From the NCBI GenBank assembly GCA_964019165.1, contig OZ025268.1, positions 9,515,711 through 9,579,710 of the forward strand: a stretch of DNA of 64,000 bases. Direction: 5' to 3'. This DNA comes from Mastigias papua. Taxonomy: Eukaryota > Cnidaria > Scyphozoa > Rhizostomeae > Mastigiidae. Numbering within the stretch: the first letter of the stretch is position 1; every line of letters starts with the position of its first letter. This document shows, one piece after another, positions 1-11,100 of the stretch. The notes beneath the pieces were generated by a model. That model saw only the letters and a list, made by a program, of their open reading frames with translations. It did not search any database and was not told the DNA's origin. A program made the position numbers and the translations under genes.

Positions 1-3000
1 AGGAGTTTTTGGCCAATCTACCGGGTCTTCTTTAAGAAATTCGGGACCCTCCCACCACAAGGGATTGTCATGAAAATGACAATAAATACCACGTGAAGGA
101 AGATCTGCGGGGTTCTGCGTTCCAGGACAGTGCAACCATTGTTCTCTTTCGGACGTGGAAAGAATTTGAGAAACCCTGTGTCGAACGTATTGATTCCAAT
201 GTTTGATATTTCGGATCCAACATAAAACTGCACTTGAATCTACCCAATAATATGTATCAATTACGTTACCCTTAAGTTCTTCATTAAGGATCTTACGAAT
301 GGTGTTTACTAAATCTGATAACAAACATGCACCTAATAATTCCAGCCTTGGTATGCTTTGTTTACGTATCGGAGCAACCTTGGATTTTGAAGACACAAAC
401 CTTACGTTAATTTCCCCAGATTCATACTGAATTTTGGCATAAACAACTGCTGCATAGGCTCGTTCACTGGCATCAGAAAAACCGTGCAATTCAATCTTTT
501 GAATTGTCTTATTACAACCTGATATGATGCCTCTAGAAATACTCGCTTCGTTACACAATTGAAGATCGTTAATCAATGCATCGTATGTTTTTCGATACTT
601 ACCTTCAAGCTCTTCATCCCAACCTATTTTATCAACACATAATTGTTGAAACAATATCTTAAGATTAATGGTAAACACAGTTAAGCAACCAAGGGGATCA
701 AAAATCTTTGCTGCTAACTTAAGTAATGAACGCTTTGTTGCTGGAATGGTTTTTGCAAATTCTCCTATACCTGTTACATCAAATGTCAACTGGTCTGAAT
801 AGCTGTCCCAACTGACCCCTAGCACCTTAGAACTTCCCTTAGATTGAGGTGTGCCTATGGCATATTGCGTATAGGTCTGATCATCTTCATCGACTTTCCC
901 CTTAGATATCACATTTTTTATTTCATTTTTGCCTTCCATAATGTTTATTTCTTTGAGCAGTGTCTTGTCGTTGCTATTCCATTTGCGCAAATTAAAGCCT
1001 CCCTGCTTCATAAGGTCTTTACAACTCTTATAAATTTCTAGAGCCTTACTGGGGTTATCTGTACCACATGAAAGATCGTCCGCATATAAACGACTAAGTA
1101 TTTCTACAACTTCGGGATGTGTCTCTGAATACTTTTCTACATGGTGTCTGATGGTTTCCGCTAATAGTGTGGGACTACAAGTTAGGCCAAATAGCAAACG
1201 TTTGTACCGATATTGCACGACGTTAGGATTATCACTACGCGCGTCATCAAACCATAAAAAACGTAAATTATCTCTATCAGACTCGTGAATACCTACTTGT
1301 AAAAAAGCTTTCTCGATATCCGCAGTTAAAACTACGGGATGCGCTCGGAAACGAAGTAAAATTTCGAACAATAATGGCATGTGATTATCTCCTATTTCTA
1401 ACCTATCATTCAAAGACAACGATGACTTATTCGATTTCGCTGATCCGTCGAATACAATACGCAATTTCGTAGTTTCTCTATCGCTACGAATCACCCCAAA
1501 ATGACATAAAAAATGAGCCCCTTCACGTTCCTCTTCCTCGGGGGGTACCCTTTCAATAACACCCGAGTCTAACTGTTCCTTAAAGACATCATCATACTGC
1601 TTTAAAAGATCCGGTTTGAGCTTAAGTTTACTATACAACGATGTTAATCTGCTACGACACATGTCTAAATCGGAATCTAAAGGTGCACAAATATTTTCCT
1701 TCCAAGGAAGGCTTACCTCGTATCTGCCTTCTTTCTCTTGGATGACGAGTGGCTTTTTCCTTGCATGCTCATCACTCTCGATTGGTGATAGGCCTGAGGC
1801 TTCGTGTTTCCACAACTGATTTAATGAATCCACGATCTCCTGTACTTCGTTGGTAGCATTTTCTTTCTGAGGCAGAACATCTACTACAAAACTTGTAACC
1901 ACATTAGAACAGGCATTCTCTGCTTCACAAGATGAAATAGGCCCTGATAATAACCAACCAAATTTACTAGATGTCGCTACAGGCCCTAAACTACCTTTAA
2001 TAACTTCTCCACTAACTACATCATAATAATGATCTGCTCCTATAAGGATACCTATTTCCTTATCACTGCTGCTAAAGGTATCTGCGAGCTCTAGGCCTTG
2101 CAAGTGTATATAACTACTCATATCAACGCGGGCCGCAATCGGAGAGCAGAGGGTGGGGAAACTAAGTGCGTTAATTGTACATACATGATCCGCTGCTCTT
2201 AAATTAACTTGGACTCTATCACAACACTGCTTAGTGTATTTATTAGAGCCGAAGGTATTTAAATTAATAGACTCACTGCCCTTTGTTTTCAAACGGAGTC
2301 GATTCTTGAGCTTTTCGGTGATGTAACTTTTCTGACTCCCGCTGTCAAACAATACAGTTGTTTCGATTCCCCTCTCCTCTTGGCCTTCTCCATAAACGAA
2401 TACCCTTGCCGTTTGTAACAGTACATTTGTTTTCTCTCTTGATGTAGCTGTTGTAACCGTTCTTCCATCCGTTGACTGATCGCTTTCCTCTCGATGTTTT
2501 GCACTGATTTTTGTGATTGAGATATTGGCCTTGGTTTCATTTGCGTTACTGCTACTGCTCTTTCTGGCACTTGTGCACAATGCGGTGTTGTGTTTGCCAT
2601 TGCAAAAATAACATTTACGTGTTTGACGGCATTCCTTAGCGTTGTGGCCGGTACGGAAACAATTGTAACATCTTTTGGCTTCAGTTATTATTGCCTTTCT
2701 TTCACATGGGTCTGTAATTTCTCGGCATTCGTTAGAGTAGTGATGTTTCTTGCAAAAATAACATTCAATTTCTTTCTTGGGATTTTCTGACCTTGAGACA
2801 AAAGTTTTCGTTGTTCCGATTGGCGCAGTTCTCAATGGTCTCCCGTTTCCTTTAGTTTCGATTGCTGAAATTCCTTTGCCGATTTCTCGGGCCTCTATCT
2901 CCTGGCGAATTATAGTCATAATTTCGTCGATTGACCATATATCCTGGGAGGTTTTACGGGCTACTTGCAGCGCAATTTCACTTGGCATTCGGGACATTAT

Positions 3001-3900
3001 GACGGGGATCAACAGGCTTCCATACTTCTCCGAAGAAATCCCCAAACTTTCTAAGCCTCTCACATTTACCATAATCTTGTCATAAATGGCTCTCAAATCG
3101 CTTATGTTATCATTCTGGTAAGTTTGTAGCTTCAATAGGGCTTGCATGTGTGCACTTATAATATGCTGTGGCTTTCCATAACGGGCCTTTAAAATATCTA
3201 GCGCTTTCTTGTAATTCTCCTCAACAATTTGAAAACCTTCCAAAGCCTTATATGCTGGGCCTTCAAGAGAATTAATCAGGTAGTTTAACTTATGGACGTC
3301 TGATAATGATTCATTTGCTTCGATACTGCATTTAAAGCTTTGTATAAAATGTTGATATTTGGTAACATCGCCATTAAACTTCGGCAAGTTGATTTTCGGT
3401 AGCCTCACCCCACTAAAAACTCTACTGCTCGTTGTTTCGGTGATTCCGCTTGTTTCCAAACGTTCAAAAGTTGGTGTACTGTGCTCAGTATTCGGTTCTG
3501 CTTCTACTCGTTTCGGTGTTGATGTTTTCGGTGTTTCGACCTGATTCGAAGGTACCCTGTTCTCGGATCCGTTGCATTTGAATTGCTCTATTCTGTCAAT
3601 CCATTCGCTGATAAGTGTAGTTAATTCCGTTGATTCCTCAATCTCTTTGTCAATTTCGTTTTCGTTGCATCGCTCTAAAATTTTATCGTTGAGAGTATTG
3701 AGTAGTGTCTGCTTTTCATTGAGTGTACTTCTGATTGAATTTAGTCTCGATACTAAATTTGCCTCTCGGTTATCGTTATTCTCCTTTATTAAGACACATG
3801 CTTCTCGTCCAAGCTTTGTTACGACCGCTCGATGGCCACCTCTTATTTTTCGTAGGCGTTCTATTCCTTGTGTTGTCTCTTGATTTTCTTCTGTAGCCAT
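1..3900 (-). CDS. BEL/Pao gag-pol polyprotein (3' partial)
   Basis: The reading frame starts at ATG 3898-3900 (MATEENQETTQG...) and stays open for 1300 codons to the window edge; I checked every codon and found no stop. The next upstream in-frame stop is at 3958-3960. N-terminal coiled-coil/gag region runs to about residue 400. CCHC-like knuckles follow around residues 380-450, including CYNCFRTGHNAKEC. An aspartic protease motif (VLFDSGSQKSY, Asp near 519) comes next. RT contains LTADIEKAFLQV and LYADDLSCGT (YADD about 939-942). The RNase H region contains LHGFSDASERAYAA (about 1140) and ends at the typical LWWEGPEFL stretch. Integrase would follow beyond the window. It makes a retroelement polyprotein and is not a host gene. 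Confidence 0.92.
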   Translation of the reverse strand, partial: MATEENQETTQGIERLRKIRGGHRAVVTKLGREACVLIKENNDNREANLVSRLNSIRSTLNEKQTLLNTLNDKILERCNENEIDKEIEESTELTTLISEWIDRIEQFKCNGSENRVPSNQVETPKTSTPKRVEAEPNTEHSTPTFERLETSGITETTSSRVFSGVRLPKINLPKFNGDVTKYQHFIQSFKCSIEANESLSDVHKLNYLINSLEGPAYKALEGFQIVEENYKKALDILKARYGKPQHIISAHMQALLKLQTYQNDNISDLRAIYDKIMVNVRGLESLGISSEKYGSLLIPVIMSRMPSEIALQVARKTSQDIWSIDEIMTIIRQEIEAREIGKGISAIETKGNGRPLRTAPIGTTKTFVSRSENPKKEIECYFCKKHHYSNECREITDPCERKAIITEAKRCYNCFRTGHNAKECRQTRKCYFCNGKHNTALCTSARKSSSSNANETKANISITKISAKHREESDQSTDGRTVTTATSREKTNVLLQTARVFVYGEGQEERGIETTVLFDSGSQKSYITEKLKNRLRLKTKGSESINLNTFGSNKYTKQCCDRVQVNLRAADHVCTINALSFPTLCSPIAARVDMSSYIHLQGLELADTFSSSDKEIGILIGADHYYDVVSGEVIKGSLGPVATSSKFGWLLSGPISSCEAENACSNVVTSFVVDVLPQKENATNEVQEIVDSLNQLWKHEASGLSPIESDEHARKKPLVIQEKEGRYEVSLPWKENICAPLDSDLDMCRSRLTSLYSKLKLKPDLLKQYDDVFKEQLDSGVIERVPPEEEEREGAHFLCHFGVIRSDRETTKLRIVFDGSAKSNKSSLSLNDRLEIGDNHMPLLFEILLRFRAHPVVLTADIEKAFLQVGIHESDRDNLRFLWFDDARSDNPNVVQYRYKRLLFGLTCSPTLLAETIRHHVEKYSETHPEVVEILSRLYADDLSCGTDNPSKALEIYKSCKDLMKQGGFNLRKWNSNDKTLLKEINIMEGKNEIKNVISKGKVDEDDQTYTQYAIGTPQSKGSSKVLGVSWDSYSDQLTFDVTGIGEFAKTIPATKRSLLKLAAKIFDPLGCLTVFTINLKILFQQLCVDKIGWDEELEGKYRKTYDALINDLQLCNEASISRGIISGCNKTIQKIELHGFSDASERAYAAVVYAKIQYESGEINVRFVSSKSKVAPIRKQSIPRLELLGACLLSDLVNTIRKILNEELKGNVIDTYYWVDSSAVLCWIRNIKHWNQYVRHRVSQILSTSEREQWLHCPGTQNPADLPSRGIYCHFHDNPLWWEGPEFLKEDPVDWPKTP

Positions 3901-3928
3901 CCTTACACAGATTTTATTTGACCTCACA

Positions 3929-3946
3929 GCCCCACGTTGGGCGCCA
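3929..3946 (-). other. Primer-binding site complementary to tRNA-Lys(CUU)
   Basis: On the minus strand this reads TGGCGCCCAACGTGGGGC. It lies two bases after the LTR end and about 30 bases before the polyprotein ATG. It is the complement of the 3' 18 nt (with CCA) of animal tRNA-Lys(CUU) as I remember it. The position directly after the LTR is what minus-strand priming needs. Confidence 0.8.
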
Positions 3947-3948
3947 TA

Positions 3949-4231
3949 TGTTGTGAACTAATTGAGGCAGATCGTGAAGCCAAATAATGTAGTGTCTTTA
4001 TATAAAACAGTAACATATCTATATACATAATTTGTACAGCAAAAACATAATACCTTTCATCTTAACTACACGTGAACACTGACTTCTAATTTCCTATACA
4101 CCTTCTTTTACGGATGCCTGTCCCTAATTCGGCGCCTTAACTAATTATGTTGATTGGCAAGTGTTCTTGATTGACTACATTAGGATTAGATATCGACTAC
4201 ACTCTAAATTAACTAAATCAACATCTCAACA
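3949..4231 (-). repeat. BEL/Pao 5' LTR
   Basis: The plus strand begins TGTTGTGA (3949) and ends TCTCAACA (4231), giving short inverted termini of TG...CA type. The inner edge is fixed by the adjoining PBS. The outer edge is inferred from the imperfect inverted terminus, because the 3' LTR is outside the window. A minus-strand TATA-like TTTATATAA lies near 3998-4006. Confidence 0.65.
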
Positions 4232-4404
4232 CTATTCATTGGAACAAAACCAGGACAAACAAAAATAACCTGTCATCGTGGATAACCAAGAAAGTCCTCA
4301 GATAATAGCAGAGCCATATTTACCGATGGCTTCGCCAAGCCACGGTCCCAAAATATTGTTAGAAAGAGGGGTCCTGAGTAAAATCTGAGTGTTATGGAGT
4401 ATTG

Positions 4405-4597
4405 TTGTCTGGTTTGTTGCCGTGCTAATGAACATCATCAATACCACAAAGTTTATGCTCATTGTGAACATAACCTAAGTTTGACATTATTCACATTTCA
4501 GAGGGGGCCTAATAGAGAGGGGGTGTAATAAACGTTTTCCTTCTCCAATGGTGGGGCCTATTAGAGAGGGGGCTCAACTGAGAAATTACAGTGTATA
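4405..4597 (+). repeat. Dispersed repeat, right half of the MITE at 41882-42286
   Basis: It shares the start GGTTTGTTGCCGT(G/A)CTAATG, the middle ...GCCACAAAGTTT-like stretch, the G-rich 'agagaggggg' blocks and the end GAGAAATTACNGTGTATA-like terminus with 42075-42285, in the same orientation. Only the right half is present here, so it is a truncated copy. Confidence 0.75.
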
Positions 4598-4990
4598 AAT
4601 AGATAATGCATTAAGGTACTAAATTCAGGATGTCTTATGGCCTATAAAGTGTGATAAAGACAAAAGGCATTTGTATTGTGAACAGTGGGAGAAGGGTTGC
4701 TTTGATGGGATTGTACTGAAACACACAGAATGAGCAATTTTATTCATATCTTGGTTGTTTCATTGTCAAATTATTAATCTGATATTAAAATGTTAGGATA
4801 TAGCTGAATCTTCAAGCATTGTCCATGATAGTTTTTGCTAACAGGGTGCCAACTACTAATCACACGCCAAAAATTTTTGTTATGTATAAAATGGCCCTAT
4901 CTAGCACTGGGCCCAGTACCCCCAGCGCACTTTAATGCAACCTTGAATAAGAGACAAGAGAGATTTATAAAACAAGAGTTTCAAGCATCA

Positions 4991-4996
4991 TTTATT
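4991..4996 (-). promoter_or_regulatory. Polyadenylation signal (AATAAA) for carbonic anhydrase
   Basis: Plus-strand TTTATT reads AATAAA on the minus strand, about 380 bases past the carbonic anhydrase stop. Plausible 3' UTR length; assignment is by position only. Confidence 0.4.
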
Positions 4997-5375
4997 GCAT
5001 TGAGCATATGATATCACAAAGATATCATCATCAAATATATTTAATACATGAAAGAATTCAACATTAAAGGGAGCACTTCTGAAATACAGGATCTACCATT
5101 CACATCCCAATAACACTGACATGCTTTTTGCACCACTGAATTTTGTCATCATACTAATCAAAGCCCAAAATGGTACATCTTGCTAAGAATTGCAAAAACA
5201 CTAATAGTTACAAATCCACCAAATGTTTCCTCAAACTACACTTAAACCATTAGAATATTAGATTGAAGGGGAGGTAGACTCCACTAAAATACACCAGCAA
5301 ATATCCTTTCCTAATTCTATCTATATTTCCAGGCCTAGTATGTCTTTGCTGCATTAAGTCTCTCTCCACAAAAAA

Positions 5376-6245
5376 CTAGAAAGATGCCTTTAATACACGA
5401 TCACCAAGTGGGAATGTCTCTCTCACATTATGGCAAATATGAGGTAAGTCAGTATGACCCTTTCCTTTTGCTTCTTCACTTGTTGCAGTTTTCAGTGACC
5501 TGAATTTCTCCAATTGACTCTTAGACATCTTAATTGGGTCTTTGTAAACAATCCATGTAACACATTCTGAATAAGGTGGTGTTGTTAGTGAACCAGGATA
5601 TGTCCAATATGACTTGGAATCTTTTGGCAAAAGTGAATATGGACAGAGTGGTGTCTTCAAATCTGTAGTTGATCCTTTCAACTGAATGCGATCGATTGCT
5701 CCACAAAGTGTATCCAAGGCCTCGTGTCCTTGGTCATCAGGTGTCAGTTCCAGAAATATGCCCAATACACTGAGCCCATCACCGTGACAGAGGGCCTCCT
5801 CGAATGTCCCATATGTCTCCTTGTTCATGTGCACAATATGCAGCTCTGACTGAAATGCTTTCCCATTCAATGTATGCTCCGATCCAGCAGTGTGATCATC
5901 TTTATTTTCCCAATGGAAGTGAAACCCAAGAAGACTATATGGGTTCTTCAACGGTCCACCAGAAAGAAGGTATTCATGTTCTGTTACAGCATTCAGAGTT
6001 GAACCAGTGTTGGAAAGGGAGAATACTGCCTTGTGGTCGCTAAATGCCAGTGGCCTATTGGCCAGCTCATTGTCTACAATCGCATGTCTACTGTCAATAT
6101 CAATTGGTGATTGCCTTGATCCACTGCTGTATTTCATTGCCATGGCTGTGTTCTGTAGAGGACGTTGCAAGAAAGACGTTGAAAGCTTATGAACAGCTTG
6201 ATTATAATTAAATTTAACGCCAAACAGCATGCGGGGAATCCTCAT
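5376..6245 (-). CDS. Alpha-carbonic anhydrase, intronless, probable mitochondrial form
   Basis: 289-residue enzyme for reversible CO2 hydration. The first true ATG is at 6243-6245; the frame is open further up to 6321 but has no other ATG. Zn ligands are His109 and His111 (GFHFHWEN) and His136 (ELHIVHMN). Glu123 (GSEHTL) and Thr221 (GSLTTPP) complete the gatekeeper pair, and the C-terminus ends with the family-typical RVLKASF, so the domain is complete. The proton-shuttle position (His64 of CA II) is Ser82 (NTGST), which usually means slower turnover. The N-terminus (MRIPRMLFGVKF..., no acidic residue for about 48 positions, several Arg/Lys) looks like a mitochondrial targeting peptide. The whole domain is in one exon, unlike most animal alpha-CA genes, suggesting a retrocopy; it is not obviously decayed. 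Confidence 0.93.
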   Translation of the reverse strand: MRIPRMLFGVKFNYNQAVHKLSTSFLQRPLQNTAMAMKYSSGSRQSPIDIDSRHAIVDNELANRPLAFSDHKAVFSLSNTGSTLNAVTEHEYLLSGGPLKNPYSLLGFHFHWENKDDHTAGSEHTLNGKAFQSELHIVHMNKETYGTFEEALCHGDGLSVLGIFLELTPDDQGHEALDTLCGAIDRIQLKGSTTDLKTPLCPYSLLPKDSKSYWTYPGSLTTPPYSECVTWIVYKDPIKMSKSQLEKFRSLKTATSEEAKGKGHTDLPHICHNVRETFPLGDRVLKASF

Positions 6246-6960
6246 GATTTGACGTCGACGGTGAGAGTCCACGGCAAGATCTAACGGTGTCAACCTATAT
6301 GTTACTTTCCCTGTCTGTCTTTAATACACTTGTCGCTGTACTGTTAAAACAGTTGGGAATTTAAGTGATCAAACTATTCTACTGACGAGAAGCGCACTAC
6401 GACCTAGGCCTGATTTGAATGGTTACGGATGGTTGCTGACAAGTGTTGTCGACAGCCTCACAATCACGCTCGCACGAGTTATCGACACTAGCAAGATGGA
6501 AAAATGTTTAAGCTCAAAATGGCGGCAGTAACTGCGAAGGCGCTCCGTAAAGCGCAGATAGAAACACGCCATGTCAGATAAGGACAGTACTGCAAGAAGG
6601 TTATTTAAGTGGTCTTTTATTACCCTTTCACACAGAAATGTTATCGATGTTGTGCACGTACTCATACGGAAGTCAATTAACGCCCGATCTCAATGATAGG
6701 TAACAGTACAACCTACTCTTACTATGCTACGCTACTGTGTACTGTCCCACCGAACCTTCATTCACTTTTCATTTAGAGTCACTGGCTGGAAACATCGCTG
6801 TTTCCAACAGAAATATGATCAATGCAAACATATACCATGTAGGCACCTATATAACCATCGATTTACACGAATAACCATCCTCCAGTTCTTTTTACTACTC
6901 CAATCACAATCACATCTCATGGTTTAAGAGCCATGAACGCATACTCTACAGTATACCTGT
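6246..6960. other. Upstream region of the carbonic anhydrase gene
   Basis: No recognised coding sequence. It presumably holds the 5' UTR and promoter. A sequence AAAATGGCGGC (6517-6527) resembles a YY1-type core-promoter motif but its role is untested. The satellite array begins at 6961. Confidence 0.4.
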
Positions 6961-7935
6961 GAGGTGACTTCATAAAACTGAATTTATCTCAAAATTTTGA
7001 CAAATGCCACAAAAAGTTATGTTCACTACCATGTTATATAAGTGTTGTACTTCACTACTTATGTGGTGGCACACCTGGGAAAATTTGCCTCCAGCCAGGA
7101 AATGTTGTTGAAAATATGGTTAATTTTGAGCTATAGTCCATATGGTATGGAGGCTAAGAGGTGACTTCATAAAACTGAATTTATCTCAAAATTTTGACAA
7201 ATGCCACAAAAGGTTATGTTCACTACCATGTTATATAAGTGTTGTACTTCACTACTTCTGTGGTGGCATACCTGGGAAAATTTGCCTCTAGCCAGGAAAT
7301 GTTGTTGAAAATATGGTTAATTTTGAGCTATAGTCCATATGGGATGGAGGCTTAGAGGTGACTTCATAAAACTGAATTTATCTCAAAATTTTGACAAATG
7401 CCACAAAAAGTTATGTTCACTACCATGTTGTATAAGTGTTGTACTTCAGTACTTGTGTGGTGGCACACCTGGGAAAATTTGCCTCTAGCCAGGAAATGAT
7501 GTTGAAAATGTGGTTAATTTTGAGCTATAGTCCATATGGGATGGAGGCTTAGAGGTGACTTCATAAAACTGAATTTATCTCAAAATTTTGACAAATGCCA
7601 CAAAAATTTATGTTCACTACCATGTTGTATACGTGTTGTACTTCACTACTTATGTGGTGGACCACCTGGGAAAATTTGCCTCTAGCCAGGAAATGTTGTT
7701 GAAAATATGGTTAATTTTGAGCTATAGTCCATATGGGATGGAGGCTTAGAGGTGACTTCATAAAACTGAATTTATCTCAAAATTTTGGCAAATGCCACAA
7801 AAAGTTATGTTCACTACCATGTTGTATAAGTGTTGTACTTCACTACTTATGTGGTGGAACACCTGGGAAAATTTGCCTCTAGCCAGGAAATGTTGTTGAA
7901 AATATGGTTAATTTTGAGCTATTGTCCGAATGGGA
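6961..7935 (+). repeat. 197-bp satellite array, left arm (5 units)
   Basis: Units start at 6961, 7158, 7355, 7552 and 7749, each with GAGGTGACTTCATAAAACTG, giving a constant 197-bp period with only scattered substitutions. The last unit stops near its end, at the 3' end of the LINE. The same monomer occurs in opposite orientation at 11851-14041. Confidence 0.97.
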
Positions 7936-8146
7936 TGCTATGAAATAATAATAATAATAATAATTCAATTATTTACAGTAGGCAGGGGTACATAAGTATG
8001 TGGATAGCTAATGTATAAGCTAATTAAAGCCTACTACTTATAAAAACTATACTTAATACAATTATAACAATTTATTTATACAAAAAGAAAAGCTAGAATA
8101 CATATTAGTAAGAATATAAGATATAAAAAAAGTACAATAAATTAAG

Positions 8147-11100
8147 CTACGTTATGAACCCGACCTGGCTTACGAATTCTCTGCACAACCTGCAGTTGCA
8201 GTTATCTTTCCATCCTTTGATTTGCCTTTTGAATGATGGGAGGGTTTTAATGTTTTTAAGTTCCTCAGGTAGGTTATTCCAGAGCTTGGATCCTAGAAAG
8301 GACAAGCTCTCAATTCCATGTCTAGAAGTTTGCGTTTTGGGGATTCGCATCAGCAATTTGTTCCTAAGACTATAGGTCATGTCCTTTTGTACAAAAATTT
8401 CCTTCATAAAACTTGGATTAAGATTTTGTATGGTTTTGTAGACTTCAATCATTAGCAACTGTAGGTTTCTTTTGTGTGTAGATACAGCATTTGATTCCAA
8501 CAGAAGGGTGTTAAAATCAAATGTTTTATTCCGGGAGGCGATGCGCAATGCCTTTTCATGTAGTCGATTTATTTTATTGTCTAGAGCTCTGTCGCAGAAC
8601 ATCCATACTAGAGGGCAATAGTTAAATTGTGATAAAATAAACGTTTTCATTGTAAGGCTCAGTTGCCCTGTGCTGAAGTAGCACGAAATACGGGAAAGAG
8701 CATGAAGTTTTTGATTTGCCTTCTGACATAATGACTCAATGTGTGTCTTGAAAGTCAGTTTTTTATCTAGTGTGATCCCTAGTAGTTTTTGCTCTTTGCT
8801 TTCAGCAATTTGGGTAGTCTCTATTTGTATTGTTAGATCATTACTTTTATCCCCAAAAACCATGAAATGGCATTTCTCTCTGTTTAGCCTCATATAGTTA
8901 TCTTGAAACCAACCTGCAACTGCAGGGATAGAGCTCTCTAGTTTGTTCAGTATATTCATTGTGTCAGTGTCACTTACATAGAGGGTAGTATCATCTGCAT
9001 AGTTGCAGATGTCAACGTCTCGCACGAACATGAGCAGATCATTAATGTAAAGATTGAAAAAGAGAGGTCCTAGTACTGATCCTTGAGGTACACCCTGATT
9101 GATTTCTTTCCATTCACTAAAAGATCCATTAACTTTCACTCTCTGTTTTCTTTTGTATAGATAGCTGTGAATGAATGTTAAAGCTCTTTTGCTGAAACCG
9201 TATGCCTCTAGCTTTGCTATCAAAAGTTCATGGTTCAGGCAGTCAAAAGCCTTTGAAAGGTCCATGAAAACAGCGCCAACACAATTCCCAGCGTCCAGAC
9301 TCATTTTACATTTCTCTATAAATCGCAGTAGAGCATGCTGTGTGCTATAATGTTCTCTAAAACCGCAAAGCAAAGGGTTAAGAAATCTGAGAGCAAATGG
9401 TTTTATCTGTGTTTCAATGAGTCTTTCATAGATTTTTGAAACTGACGGTAGGATTGTGATCGGTCTATAATTTTGCTTCCGGTTAACATCATCTTTTTTG
9501 TGTATTGCAGAAACATCACCTGCTTTTAAATTTGAAGGAAATATGCACTCAGCCAAGCTATTATTGAAACATTTTGTCAGTACATCTGCAAAGATTAGCG
9601 GGTTGTCCTTTATAACTCTGGCTGGGATGCTGCAAATGGGGGATGCCTTATTAGCATTCAGCTTTTCAACCTGGTGCAAAGCTTCCAATGTAGTTATTTC
9701 CCTAAAGGTAAATGGTTCAGAGGGAGTTAATTCTTCCCTTATCCTCTTAATGCTCGGGTGTTTACTGTACTTTACTATAGCCATGTCAATAGGATCATCT
9801 ATTCCGACTGTCGAAGATAGATGGGTCTCATTTTCTCTTATTCCTAGTTCCTTTGTTATATTAGTAAAATAAAGATTGAACCCTTCCGCAATTGCTAGAT
9901 CGTCGCTTACAAATTCACCATTTTCAATGAGAGTAACTGATTGACAAACTTGTACTGTGTCTGTGAAAACGGGTTTCACAGTTTTCCAAAATTTCCGGTT
10001 ATCCTTGAGGTCCTTAAGGTTCAGGCTCCTGTAGTAGCTACGCTTAGTCTTCCTAAGTATCTTCACACAAACGTTTCTCTGTTTTTTATATTCATTGAAA
10101 TTTTGGACACTTTTGTTTTTGTAGTACCTGTTTCTCAACTTAGAGCGATGCATTATTGCTTTACGTAGTTCTTTTGTCATGAAAGCCCCGTCATTTGCTC
10201 TGACGTACTTTTTCTTAATAGGTAAGTGTTTCTTTAGAATGCAAGTGATAGGTTCTTGAAAACTGCTATAGGACAACTTATGTGGTAGGTGTGGGAGAAC
10301 CTTAGTTACTATATCATGAGTGAGACTATCAGGGTTGTAGGATTTATAGTCCCGGTATATTTTGATTCTTGGGCTTCTCTTTACAAACCCTCCCTTGAGG
10401 GCGGTGAGGATCATGGTGTGAAAATCCGATAACCCTGTCTCAGCTGTTGTTGTACTTCTTACACTTCCTTTTCCATTAGTTAATATAAGATCGATACATC
10501 TAGGTTTATTTGACTTGAAACAGGTTGGTTCCTTTACCATGTTGGTTAAATTATAGCTATCCATGAAGTCTCGAATCACGCTATCACTTGGCTCACAGTT
10601 CAGATCTCCAATCAGAATAAGTTTTTCATATTTGCTACTAAAGAAGTCAAGGCCTTTTTCTATTTCGTTAAAGAAAAATTTTGGGCACTGATTTGGTGGT
10701 CGATAGAGATTAAGAAACAACCATCTGTCTTTTTTGATGATTAGTTCTAAGGTAATTATCTCGATTTCAGAAGGGAATTTATAGGTTTTAATTTCCTTAA
10801 CTGGCACCCCATCTCTGACGAAGGTTAGAAGGCCTCCGCCATTTTTGTTTCGATCATACCTAAAAGGTTTGATAAAACCATTAATCATAAACTGATTGGT
10901 AGTGAATGTGTTATCAAGCTTTGTCTCGGATATCGTTATTATATCAACAGTGCTAGATACGATAGTTTTCAAGCACTCGAATTTGTTTCGTAAGGAATTA
11001 ATATTCAAATAACTAAGTATAAGATTATTTTTGTTTTTTGTACGGAATTCTCTGAGTTTATTGAAAATGTCATTTGGTTTTGGACTTCCTGTGACAGTGT

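Larger units (their letters stand above)
1..4231 (-). mobile_element. BEL/Pao-type LTR retrotransposon (5' LTR, PBS, gag-pol; cut by window start)
   Basis: Minus-strand element read from 4231 down to the window edge. In transcription order it has a ~283-bp LTR with TG...CA ends, a primer-binding site, a short leader, and a long uninterrupted gag-protease-RT-RNase H frame. The integrase and 3' LTR must lie left of position 1. Domain order and residues are those of BEL/Pao elements: DUF1759-like gag, CCHC knuckles, aspartic protease, RT with YADD, then the Pao RNase H region. The absence of any stop in 1300 codons suggests recent insertion and possible activity. Confidence 0.9.
4232..5375. other. 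Intergenic region with one dispersed repeat
   Basis: No coding potential recognised. It contains the dispersed repeat at 4405-4597 and the probable 3' UTR of the carbonic anhydrase gene (about 4970-5375 on the minus strand). Confidence 0.6.

Noticed and set aside
2590..3883. Several open frames on the plus strand (e.g. 2590-2790, 2777-3085, 3572-3883)
   Set aside because: They are antisense shadows of the BEL/Pao gag-pol frame.
6246..6293. Longer N-terminus for the carbonic anhydrase starting at 6293
   Set aside because: The codon at 6291-6293 is TTG, not ATG; the first ATG in frame is at 6243-6245.
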